Of a stretch of 64,000 nucleotides of DNA, positions 32,690-43,499 are shown in pieces. Position 1 is the stretch's first letter; each line of letters opens with the position of its first letter. The stretch lies in NCBI RefSeq assembly GCF_002775205.1, contig NC_036456.1, forward strand, positions 5,471,463-5,535,462, given 5' to 3'. The notes under the pieces were generated by a model that was not told the origin of the DNA, made no database searches, and saw only the letters and a list, made by a program, of their open reading frames with translations. Made by a program: the position numbers and the translations under genes. The stretch comes from Xiphophorus maculatus (lineage: Eukaryota > Chordata > Actinopteri > Cyprinodontiformes > Poeciliidae).

Positions 32690-33505
32690 CATAAACAATA
32701 TTAAGAGCGAATCCCGCCATTTCTACCCCCCGTCCCACGTCTGTCTGGGTCACAAGAACCACACGATGACACGTTCAAAGACACTGGGAAAACTCGTAAA
32801 CTTAAAACAAAAGTCAAAAGGTTTATTTAAGAAAGCAAACTTTATTTGGGGGGATAGGCGATTTTACAAAAAATAATCAGGTTATGTTTATTGCAGAAGA
32901 GGTGGATATTTTTTTTAATCTTTTTTGTTAACAACCAAGATGATGCTAATATGTTGTAGCAAAAGTGCTCAAACAAAAACTGAATATTCTTTTTACCCCC
33001 ATCAAACATTAATGTACATTATCTTCACTTTCCTAAAACAAAACTTTTTTTTTCTATGGTCAGAATCACCTTTGGCAAAAAAAAAAAATTAGTAGGGATT
33101 ATCTTAGGAAGATGACAATATGTAAGGATACAAAGCTATACATACATACATATATATGTTTTTATTTTTTTAAAACTATTTTAAAATTTCAGCATTTTTT
33201 TCTGCAACATTACGTCCATCCATTGTTATGTGAATACACTGCAAATAGTCATGAATGAAAATGAGGGGGGAACATTTGGAATAATGCGTCATAAATGTAA
33301 TTTTTATTCTTTACTTCAATTTTGCATTTTCACCAGTAAATGAGGGGAAAGTACTTGTGTTGAAGTAGTCTGTGAAAGGTAATACATTGTTGTATTAAGG
33401 AGTTACCTTAGTGGAAAATGTCCATATTGATAATGGAGAATTGACCTGAGTTGGTGAGGTGAACATGATGTGAAAGCAAGTTAGCTGACCTGACAATTGA
33501 GTCCA
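32690..33505. other. Intergenic between genes 2 and 3
   Basis: AT-rich, with poly-A and poly-T runs and ATAC/ATAT microsatellite-like text near 33142-33160. TTTATT at about 33303 could give gene 3 its poly(A) signal. No coding exon seen. Confidence 0.5.
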
Positions 33506-34059
33506 TTAATCAGTTTCTGAATGGTGACCAGAAGAAATAACCAAAGCTTCAGAGTTCATCTCACCCTGTTTATAGTGTGGGCTGAAATACGGGTAGATCC
33601 CATCTCTGAATGAACACTCAGTGAAAGAGTAAATATGGGACTGAGCTGTCACATCGTAAAAAGAGACCAAACCTTCCTCCTGGTCCACAAACACCCCCAC
33701 CTTACTGGGTTTCCTTTCAAGGGAGACACGGGTGGGTGGTGCTGTCATGGCAGCGTAGTTCTCCGCTTCATAATGTACCAGAACCCAGTAACCATTATCT
33801 GGGCTCAGCGTCAGTTTCCCTTTATGGTTGGCGCTGCCTCTGGCTACACCTAGATCCCATCCGCTCTTGTTGTTGACCTCCACCTCCCAGTAAGCCTTCC
33901 CAGGAGTCAAGCTGTTGAGTCCCAGGACGCTACCAAACACATCAAACCTCTTCGGTGAATCAGCCACTTCCTGGTTTTCTCCTCCGTCTTGCACTTCCTT
34001 TCCATCAGGTGAAAGTACGAGACGTCGGTTTGCAGTCTCTGGGTCCAGCTTTATGTCCA
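33506..34059 (-). CDS. Gene 3 B30.2 exon
   Basis: 554-nt exon; acceptor TTTCAACAG, split valine codon, then DIKLDPETA. It is close to the gene 4 B30.2 in sequence (WDLGVARGSA, MTAPPTRVSL) with a few changes in the loops, pointing to a recent shared origin. Confidence 0.9.
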
Positions 34060-35723
34060 CTGTTGAAACGTTACAAATCATTTCAGGATGTAAACCATAG
34101 CTTTCTTGTGAAAACGTTAAGTACCGTAGGTTATATAACTCACCTGTGAACCTTTGGAGTCTCTTCAGTTCTGTAAACATAAGAGGACAGTTTTTACTCA
34201 ACAGCACTCTAACAGTTTCCACTTTCACCAACAAAACGACACCTCTTACCAGTGGTGACCAGCTTCTCCAGCTCCTGCTGAATTTCTTTAATCATGGTTG
34301 TTGTGATTCCTCTCACGGAACCAAAAGCCAGTGAAGTGTCAAGTTTTACATCATTCCAGTTTTTCATATCATCCCGGATGGAAATTGACGGGTACCTCTG
34401 TAGAGGGTTGGACGAAAACATGCAAAGAAAACACAGTCAAGATGGAAATGACTGTGTTGTAGACCACACTAACTCAAAAGCAATATTTCCAGACACTAGA
34501 CCTGTAGGAAATGGATGTGATCCTCAAGCGCAGATATGTTGTCCAGTTCAGCAATTGTCATCTCAAGTCTGTCGATCTCAGCTTCCAATTCGTCTTTGAG
34601 GTCTTTCGCTTCTTTTTCAAGCGCCTGCCTCCTGTCTCGTAGCGGTTTTACTACTCTTGTATTGGCTGCCTCCACAATGGCAATCACAGCAGCGAACACT
34701 GCGTCAATGTCCCACCACTCAAGCTGCTCCTGTAAATGAGTATAACCAGTCACTGTGTTGAAGACGTGTTCTCATTGCCAAAGCCAATTCTACCTCGACT
34801 CGAAAACCCTGGAGATTCGAAAGATGCAGCATAAAAATAGTTTCAGGCTGTCAGAGCTTTGGCTAGAAAGTCATTAAAAAATATGCTGCTCCGTCATCCT
34901 CATACCACTTCCTGCTGTCATATTCTTATTTTCCATCCAGTTGTTGATCACATGACTTGTGTGGTGTGGGAAAAAAGTGTTTCCAATGCAGTTTTGGCAA
35001 ATACCAAAACACTTGAGTTTTTTTTTTGTTATTTTTTTATTGGCGTATTTCACTTTAAAAAAATTCTTTTCGTAATTCCAATTTGCGCAATTTTAAGATC
35101 AATGGAAACACAACTAGTGCCTTTGTAATTGCATATTTTAATGAACTGGTGTGATTGGGTCACAGACGTTGGCCTGTTCTGAGTACCTTGCAACTCTTCA
35201 GAGCCCCGCTGATCTCCACCATCTTTGTTTTTCTCATCACGACTCTTTGCTGTAATGTCGTCTTGGTCCACTCAAGTTCAGCCTACAGGTACAGAGAGAA
35301 AACACTTTCAAAGATTAACATTTCCTTTCTTTCATTCATAAAATGGCGATCGGCTCAACAGATAAGACAAACAGAATCAGGGAGTTATGGTACCTTCTTC
35401 ATTTGGCATTCCTCTTCCGTCGAGACAACTTCCTCTTGACCTCCTTCGATACAACGAACACAGATGCATTTCTGCTGCTTTCTGCTGTACAGCTCAAGCG
35501 AGCGTCCATGAGTCAGGCAGGCCCGTGCGTCCAAGTTCTTCACCGGTTCCACCAGCTTGTGGCCCTTGAGTCTTTTAGCCGAATAATGATTCTCCAAGTG
35601 GGGTGCACAATATGAGGCGAGACACACAAGGCAGGACTTCTCAGCCTTCAGCTTCGGTTCAGTGCAGATATCACAAGCAACTTCCCCAACCGTGGCACGC
35701 TCTACGCTTTTTGTGCTCTTCAT
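33506..35723 (-). CDS. Gene 3: TRIM/B30.2 gene with a ruined RING
   Basis: Exons: 35394 up to about 35885 (RING/B-box exon), 35282-35187 (96 nt), 34729-34502 (228 nt), 34397-34250 (148 nt), 34170-34144 (27 nt), 34059-33506 (B30.2, ends TAA). Everything from the ATG at 35723 on is open and in phase (460 codons): B-box 1-like CDICTEPKLKAEKSCLVCLASYC, a second B-box lacking its last His pair (GGQEEVV), coiled coil, then PRY-SPRY with LDPETAN, YWEVEV and VGVFVDQEE. Upstream, the place of the usual initiator reads ACATC instead of ACATG. The RING segment is about 80 nt shorter than in genes 4 and 5, lacks most of its Cys/His ligands and has in-frame stops. It is either a young pseudogene or a RING-less regulator started at 35723. 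Confidence 0.65.
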
Positions 35724-35734
35724 CTTTCGGGCGA

Positions 35735-35890
35735 TATCTTCCAGCAGAATGTTGACATCAGGGATTTTCTCTCAATTCTTTGGGCAACGAACGTGTATAG
35801 TTTTAATCTGACCAAGTGTAACGTTCTAGGCTCATTCTGCAGGACTCACGAGTGTTGTGGTAGAGCCGTCCTTTAGAGGTGGACACGATG
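35735..35890 (-). pseudogene. Remnant of the gene 3 RING-coding segment
   Basis: Acceptor TTTTTTTGAAACAG, then ATCGTGTCC where paralogues have ATGxCC. The stretch still aligns in patches with the RING region of genes 4 and 5 (CTCGTGAGTCCTGCAGAATGAG against the CGHSFC region; CCTGATGTCAACATTC against the P-D-V-N-I segment) but contains TGA stops and a large internal deletion. Confidence 0.6.
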
Positions 35891-36668
35891 TCTGTTTCAA
35901 AAAAAGGTCACATGGTTAAGATAAACTCCGTTCACTTTTTTGGAATCAAATAGAAAGTTGCATAAAAAAAAAAACCAAACAATTGTTTCATTGATAATTC
36001 ATCGAGTCTTGGAGTTTATGCCTCACCAGCAACGTCCACTACATTTCTGAATCCAACAAGCAATTATTAAAAAGGCATCAAGTGGTCTTGGTTCAAAAGT
36101 GAACATTAATACTTTTGCTTTCTTTCCTTCCCACAAAGTCTTTTTGAGAAAGAAATAAAAAATAGGAGTGCTCACTCAGACAGTATTAAGTTTAGGTTTC
36201 ACTGTAATTCTTCTACATTTTCAAATCATTCGACTCGATCATCTTTTATGTGCAGGTCCAGTTGTTTATTCATTGCATATGAATTTTTTTCAGACTTCTA
36301 AATTCACTTTTTAAATGCAGAACAGTCATTTCCTAAAAATAACAATTCTCTGTATATCTACAAGCAATGAGTTTATGCACCTGGATCTTAACCTAGAGTC
36401 CTAAACCTCATGACAGTTTATGATGTTAAGCCCATCATGGTGGTAAACCTGTCGTGTGAATTGCCCTCTATGGAGAGAGAACAATCATAGGGTTCCTAGT
36501 TCACGATTGAAAAATAATTGCCCAACTACTGACACGCTGCCCTGCACTGTAAAATCAACACTTGCTGCAAAAAATGTGGAACAGGGTGTCAGCGTTAATC
36601 ATATCCTCATAAGAACCAAACACAATGACTGATATGTGCGTAAATACTGCAGATCCACAGACTTTTAC

Positions 36669-36830
36669 CTTTGGGATGCAACTTTTGGACTTCCTTCCTT
36701 CCTGCGTGGGTTTCATTTCTGATCAAAAGTCCAGCCGGACTCTTTAATTGCGAGAGCAAGGCTGGCACAAAAATAAATACTGGAATTATCTGTGTGCACG
36801 TGGTGGGGCGTGTTGCGTGTTGAGCCACAG
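36669..36830 (-). promoter_or_regulatory. Gene 3 exon 1 and promoter block
   Basis: Donor CCAAAG|GTAAAAG at 36669/36668. The block GACTTCC...GGGTTTCATTTCTGATCAAAAG matches the gene 4 promoter. On the gene strand AGAAATGAAACC (core 36720-36711) holds an AANNGAAA IRF half-site. The further upstream text ACGTGGTGGGGCGTG is also shared with gene 4. Confidence 0.5.
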
Positions 36831-38024
36831 ATAAGACTCTGTAGGGGGCATTGATGGGCTCCAGAATGAGGGTCCATGGTTACAGAGTGTGTGCTGCTCA
36901 GTAGTGAAGCCTGTTTGTTTTAAAACGAGGTGTAAAGCGTCATTCGTCATTTTCAAGCCAAAACGGAAGGTGAAACACCAATGATAAGCATCTGTATTGA
37001 CAAAAACAGCAGCATGGTTTTATTTTTTATTTCTCACTGAGCCAAGCAGCTTCATCACAGCATTCAGTCCAAGTTTGTCACTTTAATGTCACTTCTTTTA
37101 AAAAAAAATAGAAAATACCCGAGTCATTGGGTTTAAATACGTGTTGACAACATTGAAAATAATCAAAGTTAAAAATAGAAATATCATGCACATGGCTAAA
37201 GAAGTGCTAGGCTAAAGATTTGAAATATTCCTTAAAACAATCATTTCTTTGTGATTGTTTACTTGTTCTGCTGGGTAATTAACTTCTTGCTCTTATTTTT
37301 GATTTTTAAAGGAAAAGGTGATGAAAAATAAGTGTAAAAAACAACAACTTCCAAAACTGTTTATGCGCTACATTTAGCACAGAAAGCTAAAAGTAGCAGT
37401 AAGATCTTTAAAAAAAAAAAAAAATCTTTGTTGTTTTTTTTCACCTCAATCTGAGTCTCCATAAAACATGGGTCAGTGTGGACAGGATCAAATATTAGTT
37501 GTACTGTACACTGATCAGGTCTGCATGTAAGACTTATTTTACTTATCTTACTGCTTTTCAAATCGACTGATAATCACTTCAGCATACTGTTTCTAATTTC
37601 ATTGTATATTTAAACAGGCCAATGACTGGGGTTTTTAGAAAAATGTGTGCAAACTATAAACATTCCTTCCTTATTTTCTGTGCAGACATACTAATTAAAT
37701 TTAAATGAGATTCACATGACTGCTATCAATCTGGGTAGATGTACCTCAGACCACAGAATAAAACATCAACTTTGTTTTCTTGCTCTTTGTAAGGCAAGCC
37801 ACACTCTAAATATGACCAAGAATTGCCTGTATTTGTACTTTATCTCTTTGGTTTTTATTTTCCTGTCAGTCACTGCAGTAGTTTCTATCACAAGCAAGAC
37901 ACAAGCGAGTCTTGTTTATCTCCTTTAATAAAAAAAAATTAACATAAAACGTGAACATCTAAACACGACACTCAAAAATACCGGTTTCACTAGCTGTTTT
38001 AAAAGGAACAATTATGCAAAATTA
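36831..38024. other. Intergenic between gene 3 promoter and repeats
   Basis: AT-rich. No exon with splice signals or family motifs. Open frames at 37361-37561 and 37716-37928 are not supported. Confidence 0.5.
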
Positions 38025-38104
38025 CACTGCTCAAAAAAATAAAGGGAACACTTAAACAGGTGTTTAACACTTAAAGTGTTCCCTTTATTTTTTTGAGCAG
38101 TATA
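38023..38104. mobile_element. Short palindromic Tc1/mariner-type MITE
   Basis: The ends CACTGCTCAAAAAAATAAAG and its inverse meet around a short centre (AACACTTAAACAGGTGTTTAAC), flanked by TA. This terminal sequence is a familiar fish Tc1-like inverted repeat. Confidence 0.7.
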
Positions 38105-38624
38105 CTAAGCAACTAGCTATATTAATAAATGTAATTTCTTAATTCCACCCAAATGAAAATAAAATACCAAGCCATAAAGAACATATTGAAACAAAATACT
38201 CTATATGGTGCCTTATCAGGTTTACTTTGTGATTCAGAGCTATTAACTTACTGAGTTGGAGTAAAACTGGAAAAAATGTGGATTCCCATGAATTTTACAC
38301 TGTATTAGAAAAACAGATTCAAATTAAAGTTTTGCTGACAATAATCTGGAAGTGTTAATCTAACAACAATTACCATCACATGACTAACCCTAACCCCTAA
38401 CCCAAACTGTATTTGACTCCAGAAATGCCAGATATTGTCATGAATTGCGATGTAGATGGTGAAGCAGGACGCTTGGAGACCCCGACTGAGGTGAATAATG
38501 ATGATTTAAAGATAAATAATCCAGAAATGCACAGTCCAAACACCTGGCAGCACGGCTGAGCGGAAGCCAGGGCTGAACGCCGGTAGCAACAGGTGAACGC
38601 AGTGGACAGAACGATAGTCTAGAG

Positions 38625-38849
38625 CAGGGGTGTCAAACTCCAGTCCTCGAGGGCCGGTGTCCTCCAACTTTTAGATGTGCCTCTGCTGCACCACACCTGA
38701 ATAGAATAATTAGGTCATTAGCAAGGCTGGGAGAACTGATCTACACAAGGAGGAGGTAATTAAGCCATTTCATTCCAGTGTTTTGTACCTGTGGCACATC
38801 TAAAAGCTGTAGGACAGCGGCCCTCGAGGACTGGAGTTTGACACCTGTG
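38625..38849. mobile_element. hAT MITE (CAGGGGTGTCAAACTCC family), copy 1
   Basis: The ends CAGGGGTGTCAAACTCCAG and CTGGAGTTTGACACCTGTG are inverted. An 8-bp duplication GTCTAGAG stands at 38617-38624 and 38850-38857. It is near-palindromic, with the CTCGAGG word in both arms. Confidence 0.85.
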
Positions 38850-39414
38850 GTCTAGAGTCTAGACAGATTGACACAGCAAACGACAAGGACACAGAGACAC
38901 AGGTGACATTAAATACACAGGAGGTAGTCAGGGAACGAGACACACCTGGGAACTAATCAAGGGGAAGAGAGAACAACACAGAGACACAGGAAACTCGAAA
39001 TAAATACACAGAAAAACACATATCATGACAGTACCCCCCCCCCTCAAGGGCGGCTCCAAGACGCCCAAAAAAACACAAGGGTGGGCGGAGGGGCGTTGGA
39101 TGGGGGGCCAGAGTCCAGAACAACAATAAACAACCCATCAAGGTGGGCGGAGGCACAGGAAGGGCTAGAGTCCAAACAACAAAAGGAACCAGCCCAACCA
39201 GGGTGGGCGGAGACGCAGGAGGCGGAACCCATGGGGAATGTCCGGAGGACGTCCGCGGCGCAGGGGTGCTTGGAGGCGGTTCCGGTGGGCAACGTCGGCG
39301 CAGGGGCGCTCTGGGGCCACCAGGAGGTGGCGGCAAGGAGTCTCTGGGAGGCAGCAGCGAAGAGTCTCTGGAAGGCTGAGGCTTGGGAGGGACACTAGGA
39401 GGCCGAGACTCAGA

Positions 39415-39600
39415 CGGAGCGTTGGGGAACAATGAAGGGACAATGGGAGCACTAGAGGGTGACAAAGAAACACTAGGGGCACTAGGGAGCTCGGGAGGAA
39501 CACTAGGGAACTCAGAAGGGGGACTACGAAGCTCAGAGGGGACGCTAGGAAACTCAGAGGGGATGCTAGGAAGCTCGAAGGGGGCCGAGAACCCACTTGG
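39415..39600. repeat. Minisatellite-like units of about 18-24 bp
   Basis: At least seven variants of GGGACACTAGGGA.CTC.GAGG occur in tandem. The minus-strand open frame across it (38953-39465) is proline/serine-rich and best explained by the repeat composition. Confidence 0.6.
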
Positions 39601-39699
39601 GTGAACCTCGCCTCTCGCCCGGAACGTTAGCTGGCACCAGCAGCCCTCCCGACCCCACTAGGGACAAGGGTGTTAGAAAATGGATGGATGGATTCATAT

Positions 39700-40144
39700 A
39701 AAACTATATTGAATGAGTCAGTTTTATGAATTTTTATCTTGAATATTTTTCAGTTTAAAAAAGTTTACAGTGCAAAAGAAAATAAAAGTACATCCAATTA
39801 CTTCCAGTGGTTTACACACAAGAGCTAAAAATGGTTTGTTTTGAGTAGGAAAGGATGAAAGTAGGCGTGGTTTAGCTAGTTAGCGTGTGTGTCCTCATTT
39901 AAAAACTGTTTTAGTAGCTTAGCTAGTTTTATTGAAAACTTGAAACATGTAAGTGGTTTTAAGTGTAATGGCAAACATCTTACTTCTTTCTTTCTTACTT
40001 AATTTAACAAAAAAATTCCCCATTAATTTCTTTGTGGCAATTTATTATGATTTTTTTCCCCCCAGTCTTCTGCTGAACAAATGCAAGTTTTGAAATCACT
40101 CACATCCACTGGAATGTTTAAACACAAATGGAAGTCAAACACTT
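39700..40144. other. 3' flank of gene 4
   Basis: AT-rich. TTTATT on the plus strand near 40042 gives AATAAA about 100 bp after the gene 4 stop, a plausible poly(A) signal. No other feature seen. Confidence 0.45.
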
Positions 40145-43100
40145 TCATTCTTCATCAAATTCAAAGTAATTTCCAGTAGAAATAACCATAGCCTCAGAGT
40201 TCGTCTCTTCCTGTTTCACATGTGGGCTGAGATACGGGTGGAGCTCGTCTTTGAACAAACACTCGGTGAACGAGTAGATGTGAGATTTCGCTGTTACGTC
40301 GTAGAAGGACAAAAGGCCTTCCTCGTAGTCCACAAACACCCCGACTTTATCAGGTTTCTCATCAAGGGAGACACGGGTGGGTGGTGCTGTCATGGCGGCG
40401 TAGTTCTCCGCTTCATAATGTACCAGAACCCAGTAACCGTTTTCTGGGCTCAGCGTCAATTTTCCTCTACGGTCGGCGCTGCCTCTGGCTACACCTAGAT
40501 CCCATCCGCTCTTGTTGTTGACCTCCACCTCCCAGTAAGCCTTCCCAGTAGTCAAGCTGTTAAGTCCCAGGACGCTACCAAACACATCAAACCTCTCAGG
40601 AGAATCAGCCACTTCCTGGTTTTCCCCTCCATCTTGCACTTTCTTCCCATCCGGTGAAAGTACGAGGCGTTGGTGTGCGGTCTCTGGGTCCAGCTTTATG
40701 TCCACTGTCGAGATCAAATTGAAAATATGTTGAGGTCAGTAGTTGCATTTCCATTACAGATGTGCACAAAACTGCAATATTCCACTAAATTTATTTCCGA
40801 AATGTCAAATCAAGCAATTCAGCAGTCAATGAAGACGCAGATATTGTCATTATTTTCAAGACACCTTTAGGGAAAAAAGTCAAACATGTTACGTACCAGA
40901 AAACGTTGGAAGTCTTTTGAGTTCTGCAAAGAGAAAATCAAGTTTTTCCATCAACGCTAGCCATTCTTGTTCTTATTACTATCCCACAATAAAGTCAACT
41001 CTCACCAGTGGAGTCCAGCTTCTTCAGCTCCTGCTGAATTTTTTTAACCATGGTTGTTGTAGTTTCTCTCATGGAGCCAAAAGACAGGCTGGTGTCAAGT
41101 TCAACATCCGTCCAGTCAGTCATGTTATCGTTATCTGACAGAGACGGGTATCTCTGAACAGACACAAAAAAAGACAGATTACCTAACAGACTTCAAAGCA
41201 TCAAAGCTTCCTAGACGTACTTCTTTTTAACATAAATCATTGATAATGACTTTGCAAACCGGTTTACATTCTAAAGTGATTTTCCTCCGACCTGTAAGAA
41301 AAGAATGTGATCTTCTAGTGATGAGATATCGTCTAGTTCTGAGATTGTTTTCTCAATTTTGTTGATTTCGCCTTCCAGCTCATCGTTCAGGTTTTTGGCT
41401 TCTTTTTCCATTGCCTCCCTCCTGCTCTCTAGTGGCTTATGAGCTTTCTTCTGGGCTGCCTCCACAATGGCAATCAGCGCTGTGAAAACCGCTTCGATAT
41501 CCCACCACTCGTTTTCAATCAGGTCCTGGAAACGAGACAAATTATTTCAAAAGCTGCTTTTAGCTCGCCATCTGCCGATGCTTTTCTGTGGCATTTGTTG
41601 CTTTTGGTAAATAATGTTCCAGTGTTGCAATTTCTATGCATCTGGGGTCTCGTTTATAAAACACTGCGTAGGATCAATAGTGAAATGTACCTATGCCCAA
41701 AAGCCAAAAGTGGTGTACACCAAAAAAACGGTTGAATGTGGGCGTGCAGAGGGCAGACCATGAGGCAGAACCTTATGCGCAAACATTGAGGCGAAGCTGT
41801 GATTTATAAAGAGGAAGTTGCTTTCTACTGAGCATGTTTTGCAAAATCTCAATTTCGTATTTCTTCTTTCAGCATATGGCCGTCGTTGACTTTTTGAGTA
41901 AATGAGTGAATAACTTTGGCCTAATTTGCATGAAAACTTCTGGTTTCTGCTCTGACTCGCTTTTAGACCCACATCTGATACAAAATTAGCCTAAATGTTT
42001 TATTTAGCATTTAGGCTAATTCTAAATCCCAGTATGTTCAGACTGAGGCAGACCTTTCTGAGAGAGATTGGTTTTTGTCTTTTATTCCGAGCTCAATTAG
42101 GGTTTTAACAAAATGGCGGAGGAAAGATGCAAGATTTGATCACGTTGACTTTTTATGGTTTCTATTCTCTGACCTGTATTACCAGCTAAAATGCCTCTTG
42201 TGGTAAACTTTAATAAATATGACAGTCTAAAATAAGGTGAATTCTCTCTGACATTTCAGCTGTGAAGAAGAGTTAGTATTAGATCCTTGACTGAAGATTT
42301 TTGCTCCAACAAGCTCTAGATTTTTGGTAATTTTTTCTTGAACGGCTTTTACTTTGGCACTGGTCCTTTAGTTATAGTTGGCTCTTGTACCTACCTTGCA
42401 ATCCTTGAGAGCTTTGTTTATCTCATCCATCTTTGTCTTTCTTATTCCAATTCTGTCTTCTAAGTCCTTCTTGGTGTTCTCCAGTTCAGTCTGTAAAAGA
42501 CAACAAGCAGGCACATTTTCAATGTTTCAGCCTATATTTGCTAAATTTAGCTACTGTTTAACAGTAGCTTGTGTCTCTTAAACCTTCTTTAGAAAATGCA
42601 GAAAGGTCTAAATAGGTAAAAGGTTGTAGATCAGGGGTGTCAAACTCCAGTCCTCGAGGGCCGCAGTCCTGCAACTTTTAGATGTGCCTCTGCTGCACCA
42701 CCTGAACAGAATAATTAGGTCATTAAGGCTCTGGAGAACTGATCTACACAAGGAGGAGGCAATTAAGCCATTTCATTCCAGTGTTTTGTACCTGTGGCAC
42801 ATCTAAAAACTGCAGGTCTGCGGCCCTCGAGGACTGGAGTTTGAGACCCCTGTTGTAGATGAATGAATCAGGAAGTTTAGATCACCTTCTTCTTGAGCCA
42901 TTCCTCTTCCATGGAGACCACTTCATCCTGACCTCCTTCCATACATCGAACACAGATGCTCCGCTGCCGATTCCTACTGTACAGCTCAAGCGGGCGTCCG
43001 TGGACTAGGCAGGCCCTTTCATCCAAGTTCTCCACTGGTTCCACCAGCTTGTGGCCCTTCAGCCTTGGATTCGAATGGTTCTCCAAGTGGTCTGGGCAAT

Positions 43101-43452
43101 ACGAGGCGAGACACACAAGGCAGGACTTTGTCGCCTTCTGCTTCGGCTCCTTGCAGACGTCACACGGTACCTCCCCCGGCGCCCCCGAACTCCTGTTGCT
43201 AATCGCGCTTTTCATCTGCGTGGCGATGTCTCTTAGCACAATGCTAACGTCTGGAGGTTTGTTGAGGTGTTTTTTGCAAAGCGGACACATGTCGTTCACC
43301 CGATACGGGGAGATGCTGAGCTCTAGGCACGTCCTGCAGAAAGAGTGACCACAAGGCGTCGTGACCGGGTCGGTAAATATATCCATGCAGATGGAGCAGG
43401 TTAGATTCTTCTCCAGCGCGGAGTCACTGTTTGGAACAGAGACGGCGGCCAT
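40145..43452 (-). CDS. Gene 4: complete TRIM E3 ligase (RING-Bbox-coiled coil-B30.2)
   Basis: Exons: 43452-42886, 42490-42395 (96 nt), 41525-41292 (234 nt), 41153-41006 (148 nt), 40923-40897 (27 nt), 40704-40145; 543 codons plus TGA/TAA-type end, all phases consistent. The RING is at about residues 19-60 (CSIC...CGHSFCRTC...CPLC). B-box 1-like CDVC...CLVCLASYC...H is at about 96-135. B-box 2 has CLVHG and CVRC, but the first inner Cys is Ser (LYSR) and the final His pair is absent (GGQDEVV), so its zinc site is degenerate. Coiled coil is at about 190-345. PRY-SPRY has LDPETAH, YWEVEV and FVDYEE. The fish TRIM39/bloodthirsty-like group fits best, but I do not assign a symbol. Expected role: cytosolic E3 ubiquitin ligase in innate immunity. 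A 5' UTR exon lies near 45496 with an IRF site upstream. Confidence 0.9.
42632..42852. mobile_element. hAT MITE (CAGGGGTGTCAAACTCC family), copy 2
   Basis: Inserted in gene 4 intron 1 of the coding part, with the perfect 8-bp duplication TTGTAGAT at 42624-42631 and 42853-42860. About 220 bp, closely similar to copy 1. Confidence 0.9.
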
Positions 43453-43454
43453 GT
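42886..43454 (-). CDS. Gene 4 RING/B-box exon
   Basis: The acceptor TTTAAGCAG is followed by ACATGG; the same CAG|AC-ATG layout occurs in gene 5. The exon ends at donor GTGATC in phase 0. The RING has all eight ligands (C3HC4). Confidence 0.9.
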
Positions 43455-43499
43455 CTGCTTAAAGAAAATATCTCAGTTAAGTTAAAGCTTCCCAACATT

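Larger units (their letters stand above)
38430..39690. repeat. Composite dispersed repeat block, possibly LTR-element derived (fossil)
   Basis: Text such as 'gcaggacgcttggagacccc', 'gacagtaccccccccctcaa' and a GC-rich, G-tract-rich interior is typical of a widespread fish repeat, perhaps the 3' part of an LTR element. A hAT MITE is inserted at 38625-38849. 39415-39600 is minisatellite-like (units around 'actaggaaactcagagggg'), and the end carries an ATGG tail. Family and completeness are uncertain. Confidence 0.5.

Noticed and set aside
38953-39465. 170-codon proline/serine-rich minus-strand open frame
   Set aside because: It runs through a GC-rich repeat and minisatellite, has no splice or family signal, and other frames on both strands are equally open.
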